A stretch of DNA of 64,000 nt from Phanerodontia chrysosporium (Eukaryota > Basidiomycota > Agaricomycetes > Polyporales > Phanerochaetaceae): contig MJGA01000036.1 of the NCBI GenBank assembly GCA_001910725.1, positions 1 through 64,000 on the forward strand, read 5' to 3'. Within the stretch, counting starts at the first letter, position 1. Each line of letters opens with the position of its first letter. The position numbers and the translations under genes are program-made. Shown here piece after piece: positions 33,844-45,379 of this stretch. Below the pieces are notes generated by a model. That model saw only the letters and a program-made list of their open reading frames with translations. It was not told the origin of the DNA and did not search any database.

Positions 33844-35367
33844 ATGCTACGGACAACCGTCTATCGCACGGCAGCCCTCCGTGCGCCGTCGCGGATCGCG
33901 CTCACCATTCCCGCCGCGTCGCGGCTTCTCCTTGCCACATGCCCCGCGCCTTCTCCACCGACACCGTGAACCGAAACTCGCTATCCGTAAAGCCGACGGA
34001 TGCAAAGGCCGTAAAGGGCCAAGAAGGTTTACACCGAAGTGCGTCCACGCTCTGTCATCGGGCTTACGTTCCGTGCTCACCAGTCTCCCAGGGGACCTCG
34101 CACCTGAAGAGCAGCATCCCAAGGCCGAGGGAGGTGCTCTGACCCACCCAGACGCTACGAGTGTCCAGCCCCTCATCCGTGGGGATTGGGTGCTCTTCCA
34201 CCCCGTGTACTCGGACGACGAGCTCAAGGCTGTCCAGGTGCGTCATCCGCCACAGGCGCTGCATGTTCAGGGTCGGCTGAGACCTCTTCCCACAGGTCGT
34301 CCACCGCCAGCCGAGCACATTCTCAGACAAGGTCGCGCGCGGCCTCGTCAAGTTCGCGCGTGCCTCGTTCGACTGGGTCTCTGGCTACAAGGAGAAGAGC
34401 GTGCCGCCCGCGGCGAACCTGTCCTCGAAGAGCTCCGCAAACAGGGCTACGCGCTCACCGAACACCAATGGCTCTCTCGCATCCTGTTCCTGGAGAGCAT
34501 CGCTGGCGTGCCCGGCATGGTCGCCGCGACGCTTCGCCACCTCCGCAGTCTGCGTCTCATGGTACGTCTCAGCCGCCCCTGTGTGAGCCCCTCCGATTGA
34601 CCATCTTGTGCAGAGACGTGATGCAGGCTGGATCCACACATTGCTCGAAGAGGCCGAGAACGAGCGTATGCACCTCATGACCTTCATGACCATTCGGAAA
34701 CCATCCATCTTCTTCCGTGCGCTCGTTCTCGGCGCCCAAGGTGTATTCTACAACGCCTTCTGTGGGTAGTTTCCCCGTCTCTGTCTGACATGTGCTAACT
34801 TGCACCCTAACAGTCTTGTCTTACCTCTTGTCTCCTAAGATTTGCCACCGCTTCGTCGGCTACCTCGAGGAAGAGGCCGTTCATACCTAGTCAGTACCCT
34901 CGTCGTCATTCATAGACCAAGTTTAGCTCACGCCGGATTAGCACGCGGTGTATCACCGACCTTGAGAATGGCCGGATACCCGAGTGGTAAGTTGAGCTCT
35001 TCTGCGTCATGCTGTGAGCACGCGCTCATGCTTTCATGCAGGGAGAACAAGGAGGCGCCAGAAATTGCAAAGGATTACTGGCGGTTGAAGCCGGACGCGA
35101 AGATGGTGGATGTCCTCTATGCTGTCCGCAGCGACGAGAGCACGCACCGGTTTGTCAACCACAGTCTGGCGAACCTTAACTACAAGACGGATATCAACCC
35201 GTTCGCACTCCGCGAGCCTGACATGCACGTGAAGGGTACAAAACTTGGGTATGTTGCATGTTCGTTTCATAATACATGTGCAAGCTGACGGCGCTACGTT
35301 CAGCTTCGAGCGAGAAGAGGCTGAGCAATACGTCCAGGAGTCGCACAAACTTCTGGGCAGGCACTAG
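33844..35367 (+). CDS. AOX1: Mitochondrial alternative oxidase
   Basis: Di-iron ubiquinol oxidase of the inner membrane matrix face that bypasses complexes III and IV. Seven exons: 33844-34237, 34296-34561, 34614-34761, 34814-34889, 34942-34986, 35042-35248 and 35304-35367, 1200 nt in total (about 399 residues, normal for the family). Motifs in order: presequence [140 protein letters not shown] and [16 protein letters not shown]. The iron ligands in LESIAG, EENERMH-type, LEEEAVH and [10 protein letters not shown] are all present. Four one-base frame breaks fall in exons 1-2: about 33925-33938, 34026, about 34075, and about 34415 (CCC to CC next to [10 protein letters not shown]). Splice sites and the 3' half are clean. 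I treat the gene as functional with sequence errors, but a real pseudogene is possible. Confidence 0.88.
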
Positions 35368-35757
35368 AAGCCTGTATATCGCGACTTTCACTCACAGGAT
35401 CTCATTGGACGCTTTCATATTGCGACTATAATTATAATTGTCCCAGCTCACCTCATATAGTTCACCATAGACGGTTTCGATTTCGCTGTATCATAGGCTC
35501 TACTCTTCCTCATAACTATTCTTGTAATGTACCGTAACGTACAGACACAATAAAAGATACAGCGCTCGCTTTGGAACATCTGCGAAGACGGTCAACTCCG
35601 CATTGCGATGCATACTTAGTGTTGAGCAGAGAGACGGGACCAGTACTTGCAGCTGATTGTCGCGAATCTCGTGGCGCTTGTCGGCTCCGGCGAGATTGAT
35701 GCGCCTGATGCGCTCTTGCGGGGAAAGCGGGCGAGAGCATTCTTGCCACAGACCGCG
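35368..35757. other. Intergenic, nothing recognised
   Basis: AT-richer 3' flank of the oxidase gene followed by the 5' region of the Pex8-like gene. An upstream in-frame ATG at 35647 exists but the intervening residues look non-coding. Confidence 0.5.
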
Positions 35758-38391
35758 ATGTCCACCGACCGCGCGTACCTCAACCTCGTCAGCCACCTCA
35801 ACCGACAGTCGACCACCCTACCTCTCACCACCATCCTCGGCTCCGTCGCACACCACCTCGCCCGCGTGCAGCCATCCGCGACGCCGCTCGCCGCGATCGT
35901 CATCAGCAGCCCGCTCTTCCGCGCGCCGTCATACCCGGTCCTCGATGGCCTGCTCACCGCGTGCCGTCATGCAGTGCACTTCAAACTCAAGGCCCTCCGC
36001 GACGAGCCCGCGGGGCTCTTTGCGCGCGGCGTCCCGGCGCGTGCCGCGGAGTGGGCGGCGCAGGTCCTCAAGGGCCTCCAAGGCGGGCACGCGGTGCTGC
36101 GGCTGGCGTGCTGTGCGGGCCTCCTGCAAGGCATGGCCGACACCGAGGAGGAGCTCAAGCTGGGAGGGAGCGCGGTGAGGCGAGGCGTGGAGGAGGAGTT
36201 TGTCGTTGCACTGGCGGAGGTGGTCGAGTACGCTTCTGCGTCCTCTGATCCCTGGGAGGCGGAGTTCAGGTCGAAGGCACAGCGCGAACAAGGTGTGTCT
36301 AGACAGAGTATGCCTGCACTCGCAATTCACGCCAGTCCCCCTACAGACGCAATTCCTGCGGCGCTCGTCATTGCGTCTCGCTCGCTATCGTTCGTCGCCT
36401 CGCACAGGCTGGCAGCACTGCCGCTTCTCAGCCTCTGTCGTGTACTTCAGTCCTCGCTCACGGAAGCGTTCCGGGAGGGCACGTTCCTTCAAGGGCTGCA
36501 CGCGTCCGCCGTGTCCTCTGGGGCCAGGAAGCTCTCAATCTCCGTTAGTACCCCATACACTTGCAGCATCGATGGCATCCGAGACGTGTCGTTCCGCAGG
36601 CTGATTCGGAGTTCTCCCGCAATGTCGACCAAACTGCGAAGGGTCTCCTGCTCGCGCACATGGCAACTATTTCCGCCATGTATGCGCGAGCTATCGCCGT
36701 CCTAGCGGACAGCCGGTCCTCCGAAGCATGGCTAGCCGTGTCAGAGCTTGTGTATACGCTTCGTCAATTGACTGGTGCCGTAGAAGATGGGTGGTCTCAG
36801 AATCCGCTTGCAGGTGTAGAAGACGAAGAGTCTCTTGGTAGGCTGTGATGTGCGGCTCTTGAGACTATGGGCTGACCTCCTAGCTAGCGCTTCAGACGCA
36901 GGAGCTCGCGGTCAAGGTCTGGACGATCCTGAAGACTCTGCTGTTCACCTGCATCCGTCTTCTCCAACAAGTGTTGAATGTTATCTTGTTTGTTCCCCAT
37001 GGCCCGTCGGTATCCTTGTTGGAACCAGGCTCACAGCAACTATCGCCATTCGAAATAACACACGCGACGCTCAAGACGCTGTCTCAGCTCTCATTCGTCC
37101 TACCGCGCTTCGGCGGTGTCTCGTCCACTGCGTCATCCGCGTTGCCTGAACTCCTCAAAGCATTCTACACTGCGCTCGACGTCCTCTCGACATCACCATC
37201 GGAGAGCAGGGTCCTGTCCGAACCTTGCAGCAAGAAGTAAATTCAACGAGACAGAAAGGTAAATGCACCTCGGTCACCGCCAATATCTGTCTGACGCTGA
37301 TTGTTCCAGGGCTACCTAGCAATGTTGTGAGAGCGAAAGAAGCGTACGCATTGGCCTGCGTCGAGCAACTTGTCCCAGTGCTCGATGGGAAGACCATGAG
37401 GGACGACGTTTGGCCAATGTGCGAGCCGTACGTGCCAGGGTGACGTCTGTCCAATCCGTTACTGACGCTTATTGTGCAGGCATCTCAACGACCCGCAACA
37501 TCGGGAAACGTACGAGTCTGCGCACAGCGTGATGCTAGCTATGTTCTCTGCACATGCTAAGAAACGAAGAGCCGGAGAGTCGCCCAATGCTCTCTCTACG
37601 CCGCCATCACAAGAAGCCAATGCCAAAGCTGAAGCATCGGTTCAGGGTCGGGTGCGGGAGATGTCGAGGAGCAGCAGCTTCCCTTCGCCGAGCAGGTCGT
37701 GCCCGCATACGCCAAGTGTCTCATTGATGTATGTGTCCTTTTCTCTCCTTAATCATAATGCAGATTCTGACCGCTCTGCGTAGAACTCGTATCCACACAA
37801 GCTCAACACGACCCAGCTCTGTATGGCATACGCTGCACTGGTTGGTTGTGCCTCCGTCTTCGGGTCATCACGGACAAACGCAGCACTCGAAGACGGGGCA
37901 GGCAGAGTACGTACACCGGAAGGCGACGCGTATGCCTGGTTATGCATAGAGCTCCTGCTGGACGCTATCAAGGCCTACACGGAGAAGCCACTCGGGGAGG
38001 GAGAGAAGGAGCATCAGCAGAAGCTGCTCTTGGCCCTCGTTTCGACCGTCCCCTCTGTCTCGCTGCGTCTGCTCCCGAGGCTCCTCGCGTCCATTGTCGA
38101 CGCGCTCGAGTCGTGCTCTGCATCGCCGCCAGTCGATGAAGAGCAGTTGCGGGACGAACGGGACGCGCGAGGCGAGGTGGCGAAGGCCCTCTTTGAGGAG
38201 CTCCTCAAGGTCGGAGACGATGAGAAGGAGTATGCGATGAGGTGGTGGGGCGAGCACAAGGCGTGGCTCGCGGACTGGGTCCAAGGCCGGCAAGGGCGGA
38301 GGAAGGCGCGGATGACCATGATGCGGAGGTGGAAAGCCAGGTGCCAACATCTGGGAAGGGGAAGGAGCGCGAGACCGCTGCACGGCTGTAG
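35758..38391 (+). CDS. Large helical protein resembling peroxisome biogenesis factor Pex8
   Basis: Pex8 is an intraperoxisomal protein that helps assemble the matrix import machinery; assignment here is tentative. Start MSTDRAYLNLVSHLNRQSTT at 35758. Early exons: 35758-36292, 36347-36543, 36600-36837, then from 36888 (second of two tandem TAG acceptors). The product is mostly alpha-helical: LFRAPSYPVLDGLLTACRHA, LASHRLAALPLLSLC-like SFVASHRLAALPLLSLCRVL, LLLAHMATISAMYARAIAVL. The best family-like blocks are AYALACVEQLVPVLDGKTMR, DPQHRETYESAHSVMLAMFS, LNTTQLCMAYAALVGCASVF and LLLALVSTVPSVSLRLLPRL, then VAKALFEELLKVGDDEKEYA. One-base frame breaks are needed near 37200, 37640-37660 and 38285; past the last one the tail becomes a natural acidic end (EEGADDHDAEVESQVPTSGK) finishing at TAG 38389-38391. 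No signal peptide or clear membrane span. Confidence 0.5.
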
Positions 38392-39108
38392 GTCACTGAC
38401 TTCATGTTGTAAGCCAACGATCAATCACCATGAGGTGACTGGCCACTAGCAAGCGACGGCTGCCGTCAGGCTTGCTCAACAGTGGGGGCAGGTGGTGCGT
38501 TGCGCGTCGTGCTTGAAGCTTGAAGCTTGAAGTTGTGCATGCACATGGGCATCATAAACCGGAACGTTGTACATGTTGTGCCCCGACGGTCGCTACGCCG
38601 AAGTGTCGCGTCAGTTCCGCTCGCAATTACCCGCCCGGACATGCCACCTCTGGCCGGGCACACACCTCCAAATCTCTGGAAGTCAATCACGGCAGTATTT
38701 CGCCTCGAGTTCGTACTCCCCATTGGAGCGATCTCGTGTTGTCTTGGGACGTGAGCGTATGGCCTCACGGCCTCGATAGGGGAGCATCGGACAAGGACCT
38801 CAACACAAGTCCTCGTCAACACCATCCGAGTACGCCATATAAAACTAGTCTTCCCGTGCAGTCATACGACGTGACGTGAGAAACAGAGTAGATAGGCAGA
38901 GCCACTGGTGCAGTGCGCATGATCGTGACGTCCGCAGGAACCTCCAGGTGAATCCCGCCCCCGTTCCGCTTACTGTCGTGGCGTCCCTCAAACTCGATAT
39001 CGGAATTCAAGTCTGTTTCGTGTCTCAGCGCAGCAGATACCGCCCTTCCGTCTCTTATAATCCGCCTTTCGGCGGGCACTGTCATCTGATCCTGGAGTCG
39101 TACAGAAA
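38392..39108. other. Intergenic; no supportable gene
   Basis: Frames on both strands (for example minus 38816-39193, 125 codons) have no recognised motif. A short tandem repeat lies at 38511-38531. The right end is the 5' flank of MTAP. Confidence 0.45.
38511..38531. repeat. Three tandem copies of a 7-mer
   Basis: GCTTGAA repeated three times without mismatch at 38511-38517, 38518-38524 and 38525-38531, just beyond the stop of the Pex8-like gene. Probably a simple slippage repeat. Confidence 0.9.
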
Positions 39109-40223
39109 ATGGCTGAAGAGAGCAAAGGTAGAGCGTACTGACCTTCAGATGATGTACAGGGCTGAGCACAACGGCAGTGCTGGTTGGTGTCATTGGCGGG
39201 AGCGGTCTCTACCACCTGGACAACCTCACGTTCATGTAACGTGGCATCCAGTATACTAAGAGCAATGCAACTGATTTGATACATACAGCAAGCAAGTCAA
39301 CCCCGAGACGGTGCGTGGGGTCGACGACATGCTCTGAGGATGCTGACCTGTACTCCCAGCCATGGGGCTTCCCTAGCTGTCCGATAACGATATACGCCCT
39401 CCCCTCGGGCACGCAGGTCGCCTTTCTGGCCCGCCACGGCGCCGGAGACCTCGGCCCATCTGAGGTGCCCTCGCGCGCAAACATCGCGGCGTTCAAGTCT
39501 CTCGGCGTGCGCGCCGTGCTCGCCTTCTCCGCCGTCGGCTCGCTGCGCGAGGAGATCGCGCCGGGCGACTTCGTGCTGCCCGCGCAGATCATCGACCGCA
39601 CGAAGGGCGTGCGCCCCGCGAGCTTCTTCGAGGACACCTCCGTCGTCGCGCACGCGTCCTTCGGCGACCCCTTCAGCAACCGCCTCGTGCACTGGCTCGA
39701 GGACCGCGTCGCCGACGTCCTCGCCGCACACGGCGCCGGCGCCGCGCTCCACCGCGACAAGTGCATCGTCTGCATGGAGGGCCCCAGTTCTCGACACGCG
39801 CCGAGAGCAGGATGTACCGCGCCTGGGGCGGCGACATCATCAACATGAGCGTCCTCCCCGAGGCCAAGCTCGCACGCGAGGCCGAGCTCGGGTGCGCCTG
39901 CCTGCCGGGTGTTGCTCCCGATTCTGGCTAACGACGCACCGCAGATACGCGCTCATTGCGACCGCGACGGACTATGACTCGTGGCGGAGAGCGAGGAGAG
40001 CATCACCGCGGCCGAGATATACAAGGTCCTCCAGACCAACGCGCAGCTCTCGCGCACAGTCGCGGCGACGATCCTGGACGAGCTCCATGAGGCCGCCGAG
40101 GAGGGTGGCATCCTTACAGAAGAGGTCGGCTCCATGAAGTCGTCGATAATGCCTCGGTCGGGGAAGCAAAAGGACGAAGACAGACACAAGCTCGCGTACA
40201 TCCTACCCGGTTACTTTGACTGA
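39109..40223 (+). CDS. MEU1: S-methyl-5'-thioadenosine phosphorylase
   Basis: Phosphorolysis of methylthioadenosine to adenine and methylthioribose 1-phosphate, first step of methionine salvage after polyamine synthesis. Exons 39109-39127, 39160-39235, 39289-39310, 39360-39891 and 39945-40223. Motifs: [19 protein letters not shown] (phosphate loop), [20 protein letters not shown] (RHG phosphate-binding), [40 protein letters not shown] and [12 protein letters not shown], then [15 protein letters not shown] and [18 protein letters not shown] (ribose/base site), [13 protein letters not shown]. The spliced length is 928 nt; one base is missing in the C run at 39782-39785 inside the [10 protein letters not shown] motif and one near 39983. 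Adding both gives 930 nt, an exact 309 residues plus stop. The C-terminal part [20 protein letters not shown] to ILPGYFD is normal. Confident identification despite the breaks. Confidence 0.92.
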
Positions 40224-42149
40224 GGCGACTTGCAAGGCGGCCTCCCGGCGTTGGACGAAGACACCTCGCTGTGGGCCGCCAGGGACGCAAGATAGGACAT
40301 GGTAGAATGGACTTTCAGGTCGTCCCCGATGTACATGCACGGGACTCAGACGAGGAGGACGATCGTGTTTATTGTGTTTCATATCTTCATCTAGCCAATT
40401 TGCGCGAAATATGAACGTCCGCAGTATCGAAAGTCACTGCCGGAGGACTCACATATCACAAGTGGACTTGAGACAAGTTTCGCGACACAGTAGTCCATGA
40501 GCTCCACAAGCCATCTACGATGCTCTGGTTGCACTTATGTGCCCGAGACATGTACAATACATCGGAACCGGAGAGAGTAAGAAGAGGGGTGGAATGTGAC
40601 GACTGCCTCGGAGGTGCTTGGGGCAAGGGACGAGCACAGCACATGACACCGGCAAGCACTGGGCGGTTATACGTACGACGAGGGGCTGAGGGCAGCTCTT
40701 GCTACGCGCCCTCTTCCTTCTCTCTTGCTTTCGCAAGGAATTTTTACTTGAGGCAAAGGAGGGGAGGCCGTCGTCAGTCATGATTTGATAGCTTCCAAGA
40801 TGTACATCGTGCGGGAGGGGAAGTGGGTGTTGAAGCCAGGTTGAAGCAACCCTTGTTGTTGGGAGCGCGGCAAAGGTCAGGTACTGACTTGCGCCCATCG
40901 GCTCGGACGATACATAGACACTTCAGCTTCAGCACTGAAGCGCTCAGCATCAACAGCAGCAGAGTCGGGGATACACATGGGTGCATAGCGGGTCTTGAGG
41001 TGTGTAGGGCGAGAAGGCAGGAAAGGTTGCATGTCGTGGTCGCTGGTGAAAGGAAACCGAGGCGGCAAAGCCGAGCGTTGTGGCGTCCCGACACCTTCCA
41101 ATTACGGAACGTCGGATCACTTGCGACCTCCGTCTCCTTGCCTCGAGCTCCTCACCTTCACATATTTCGTCTGCCCCTTTTCCCATGTCAGCACTCTCAT
41201 AACATACACAACATAACGCTCTGAGGCAGATGTTCCCTTGAGAATGTCCTCAGCTCCACCTGTTTCCCCTGCATGGTCACGCAGAGCATCGCAACATCTC
41301 CAGACCGTTCGCAACGGGCCCTCAGTGTCCGTGATCGAAGCTTCGCTCTAGGGCGGCACGCCTGGCTCTACTGGAAGGATCAGTAAACAGTGTCCTGGTG
41401 TCACATGCTCAGCCTGGTGAGGTCGCTCTCGTTACGTCGTCTGGGGATCGCTTTGTCTTATTATTTGCCCACAATATCAGGAGTTTCGGTCCGCGACAGC
41501 TGTAGCTGTATATATGCATGGAAATATACCAACACAACAAACATAGTTTTGTGACGAGCTATCATACGGCCGAAGGGAGCTGATCTTTGTCAGTCCCACG
41601 TCTCCATACGCTCCTGGCTCTTATCGGCAACAGGTCGTCCCACGCTTCGCCGCTGGAGATCACTCTAACAAGGTATGTGAAGCGACGTGCATGCAGCTCA
41701 CGGCGGCGCTCTCTAGATTTCTCATGGGCTTCGGGTTTCGGATCCGGCCCCAGGTGCCGGCCTCTCATGGCCTCAAGCATTTCATTCTCGACCTTGTAAC
41801 GTCAAGCGCTATAACCGGGAACAAGGGGTCTCTGGAGGACAATCAGAGCGTCGGTCGCGCGGGCGTCGAGGAATGCATCAGCTCGTGTGCTCAATTTGAA
41901 GCCGACAACAGTGAGTCGGGGTGTCTAGTGCACCATGTCACTGCTAACACCAACCGTAGAAATCCCGTCCATCCAATGATATAGCCAAGCATCAAGCCTC
42001 CGTCATTGTACAGCGTGGACGCCGCGTGCTATTCACACATTCCTTGTCAGATTGTTGCGGTGCTCGATGTTCAATCTCTCCCCGTCGGCGTCATCCTGGC
42101 CGTATAACACCGCTCAGGTGCCAAGATACAGATACCGCCCGTCTGCAGC
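40224..42149. other. 1.9 kb without a supportable gene
   Basis: Low-quality frames on both strands only. The plus frame 41691-41984 and minus frame 41562-41780 overlap and show no domain. It separates MTAP from the DUF6533-type gene. Confidence 0.45.
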
Positions 42150-43727
42150 ATGGTCTCACAGAGCCGAGCAGAGCTCATCTCCGAGTGCGTCCATGCCTGG
42201 CCTGCACAGTCATCACGACGCCCAAACCACTCGCAGCGATGTTTCCGCCCGCGTCGCGTTCGCGTTCGGAGGTACGGGTCAACTTCGCGTCGAATCGAGT
42301 GCGTCACGGCCAACGCACGCCTTTGGGGCAGGGCTGTCCATCTACGAATACCTGGTCACTTTCAACATGGAGGTCGCCATCGTGTGGCAGCGCAGGAAGA
42401 CGGCGATGTCGGTCCTGCTGCTGAGCATCCGCTGGGTGATGCTCTTGAATGGCGCACTGGCGGTGGTGCCGCCGGTCATGTCGTCTACGGTACGCCAGGC
42501 TGCACGGAGATCCATCATGCACTGATAGGATGATACAGGAGTAAGCTGTGGACGGAGCATTTCTGCTGCCATCTTGCCTCATGCGACTGCTAGATACGTG
42601 GCTCAGCAAGTAATGCAAAACGCGCTGACACTGACCGGCTTCATTCAAGTTGCTGGTGGGTTTCTTTACACGAAATATACACCGCCTGCTTACTTACCCT
42701 TGCCTACAGTGTTTTCTATGCTACGAGTACGCGCTTTCACCAGCAAAAGTTATATGCTCCCCGGAATTGTTCTGATACTCAGCTTCACGCCATTTGTGAC
42801 GAACATAGTCAGTCCTTTCAAGTACTGCTCCGGACGGCGAGAGACTCACGGTCGCTCCCAGTACACTATGACTCATGGCGTGTTTACTGTAGTAGACTCC
42901 TCGTACCACTTCGTTACGCCAGGCATGACACCATCCCAACACAAACAGTGCGTACGCTCGAGCTTTGCGACGACACCGCAGCCTCATGCATCCTGCACAG
43001 AAGTGAGTCCGCTGAACCTGGGACTGCGAGCTCCTGGTGACAAACGGGGTGCCAGTGTCTGTCATGACGAGATGCGCCCTGATTCTCGCGGACGCGATCG
43101 TCTTGGTCGTGACATGGTCGAAGATGTTCCGCCAGAGGCGGATGGCTCGAAGCGTGAACATGGACGTGTTGACGACGTCCTTCCTCGTCAACGGGGGTGA
43201 GTGCTCGTGCGCTGCAGTGCGGGCGACGCTCACCAGCAGAAAGGAACGCTCTACTTCATGTGCGTCCCAGCCTGGCGGCAACGCCTCGTGTTCGCTTCCG
43301 GCTGACATCGACAGCGCCCTGCTCGCGATGAACCTCGCCGTCGTCGTCGCCGACACCACCGTGCGCGACGGCCAAACGCCCGAGTGCTATCCGTCGGTGC
43401 TGACCGTCCCACAGACGGCGGCCGGCGCAGCCACGACGCAGATGCTCGCATACCTGGTGCGCACCCCCGGCACAGCGGCCTTCCGCGGGTCCGCCTCTGA
43501 CGCCGCGCTCGCAGCCGCTGGTCATCGCGTCCCGCTTCCTCCTCAACCTGCGCGCGTGCGGCGACGTGGTGGGTGCCGGGGACCCTTCGGCGCTCTCTAC
43601 ACTCCGCTTCGCGACGTTGGACTCTCCTGAAACGGGCGGAGAGGCGCTGCATGGTGTGGACGAGGATGAAGAAGCTGCGAGTAGTGCATGGACTGGATGC
43701 GCCGAGGTCTATGAGCGCACGACGTGA
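42150..43727 (+). CDS. DUF6533-type multi-pass membrane protein
   Basis: Agaricomycete-specific family with about seven membrane spans and no known function. The diagnostic N-terminal block is visible at about 42330-42480: LSIYEYLVTFNMEVAIVWQR then RKTAMSVLLLSIRWVMLLNG. Further spans: QQVMQNALTLTGFIQVA with VFSMLRVRAFTSKSYMLPGI (split by an intron about 42656-42709) and VLILSFTPFVTNIV; CALILADAIVLVVTWSKMFR with QRRMARSVNMDVLTTSFLVN; SALLAMNLAVVVADTTV; and the end PLVIASRFLLNLRACGDVVG with LSTLRFATLDSPETGG and VDEDEEAASSAWTGCAE, stop at 43725-43727. The N-terminus (perhaps MVSQSRAELISEC at 42150) and several joins need frame switches I could not resolve into introns, so this is either a gene with sequence errors or a decaying copy. 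Confidence 0.6.
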
Positions 43728-45379
43728 GCAGAGAGGTGAGTGCTGATGGTGCCGCGAGGCGGATACGAGTCTGAACGGCTATGATGCGCATTCTGTTCAG
43801 CTGTGGCGGGCGCGAAACACTCCGTTCAGACAGTCCGAGTCTCCTGAGGTCAACTCGGTGGATTTCATGCCGCACTGGAGACCTGTCTGCCGTGGCAGAC
43901 TTTGGTGGCACGACAAGGGTTTGACTCGACCGTGCAGAAGCAAGCGACCGAGGGCGATACCAGGAGATCATGGAGGCCTTCACGGAGAGCAGCACGGAGA
44001 TCAGGCGACGAAGGCCTCCCTACCGAATCGTTGGAGATTGCGGGTGCGAGGCTTGTACCGTTGGAGTTGAGGATTCGCGAGGCACGGTCTTTTTCTCTGA
44101 GGCTTATGAGGCCGGCATAAAAGCACAAGTCTTGTATAGCAATGCATCTAGGCACGGCCTCGGCACTGGAACTGCGCTACACCGCACCACACCAAATCTA
44201 CCGTATGCTGTGCCTGCGAGACCCGATGCGCGAGATTGTCCAAACCGCCCTGGCGCGGGCACGGAATGCCATGCAGAAAAAGGTGGGTCGCATGGCGACT
44301 CTGGACAGGCGCGCGCCGGACCTAGACGTGGACCATCAGAACGTGCGGGTCTGTATCGCAGACGATGATGCGCCACAAAGGCGCGCTTCGGTGTGCGCGA
44401 CTGGACCACCGAGTGTGGTGGTGACATGGTTTGCCGCGCGGGCCGCACCTGCGGGAGATGGCTCCCAGAAGGGTAGACGTAACAGGGACAGACGACCCTG
44501 GCTGCCCTTAGGGTAGGCATCGGGGCATGCCCGAGACGTACAGGGCCTGTGGGAAGTTGATTCTTCCGCTGCCACAGCGTGCGGCGGAGAGCTATTGTTG
44601 TGCTCGCTGAGAGTAACGTTGGGCGAGCAACCCTGGACGATAGGCCGAGATAGCGACGAGGCATGGACGCGGTGACGGCATGTCCAAGGGCCTGCGAGGA
44701 TTCGCAGGGAGCGCGTGGAGGACATGCCTGGCCAGGGTCCCATCGCAGCGATAAATGAGATATTGGACGGACATGGGAAGAAGGATGATCCGAGTCGAGG
44801 GATGCATTGGCCAGCTGCGCTGAGCTTGAGCTTGTCGGCGAAAACGAGGCTGTAATGTCCTTTGGTCTTGTCCGAGTCGCGCTCTCTCTCTCTCGCAGCC
44901 TCGGCCGTCGAAACATGTTCGGAGCGCGCTTTTTGAAACGGCAATGTGGACTCCCGAGGCGGACGCGGACGACGGGTGGGGCGCGTGGCGGGCGAGGTGT
45001 TCCCACGCCCGACGTGAGCTGAGCTTCGCTGACAGCTCGCACGCTATGAACCTTGTTCTCGAAGAGCGCTGCAGCGACGCCCGGGACAGCGACGACGACG
45101 ACGAGGGCGACGAGGGCGGGCAAGGGTGGTGACGACGCCGCGGACAGCGACTAGGCCAAATGTGGTGTACCGGCGACGCGCTAGCGAGAGGGAGTGACAA
45201 GTGACGGGAGCCGTTGTGTGGCCACCTCCGTCAGCTGCTGTCTTCCATTCGTCCGCCTTACCGTGCCGTCTGTCATTCCCCTCCCCTCATATCCACTCCC
45301 CTCGCGTTCCTCTCCCTCCCTCCCTCTCTCCTCCTCCTCCTCCCTCCCTGCGTGAGGCCTCCGGGCTCTGTCGCCATCC
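43728..45379. other. 1.65 kb without a supportable gene
   Basis: A 339-codon minus frame (44104-45123) is open but has the Arg/Pro/Ser-rich composition of a GC-driven frame and no domain. The right end is the promoter of the RGS gene with a pyrimidine-rich tract. Confidence 0.45.
45308..45349 (+). promoter_or_regulatory. Pyrimidine-rich tract upstream of the RGS gene
   Basis: About 40 nt made almost only of C and T (for example CTCTCCTCCTCCTCCTCCCT) ending 30 nt before the ATG at 45380. Such CT-rich stretches are common in fungal promoters and 5' leaders near transcription starts. Confidence 0.5.

Noticed and set aside
34975..35000. Sequence resembling a tRNA D-arm
   Set aside because: It lies in an AOX exon/intron junction and no matching anticodon arm or B box follows. 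No tRNA was recognised anywhere in the window.
45090..45120. GAC/GAG trinucleotide run
   Set aside because: Short, imperfect simple sequence with no periodic extension; not a CRISPR array or a meaningful repeat.
44104..45123. 339-codon minus-strand ORF beginning with a hydrophobic, signal-like stretch
   Set aside because: The hydrophobic start comes from a GAC/GAG simple-repeat stretch read in reverse; the rest is Arg/Pro/Ser-rich with no domain, as expected of a chance frame in GC-rich DNA.
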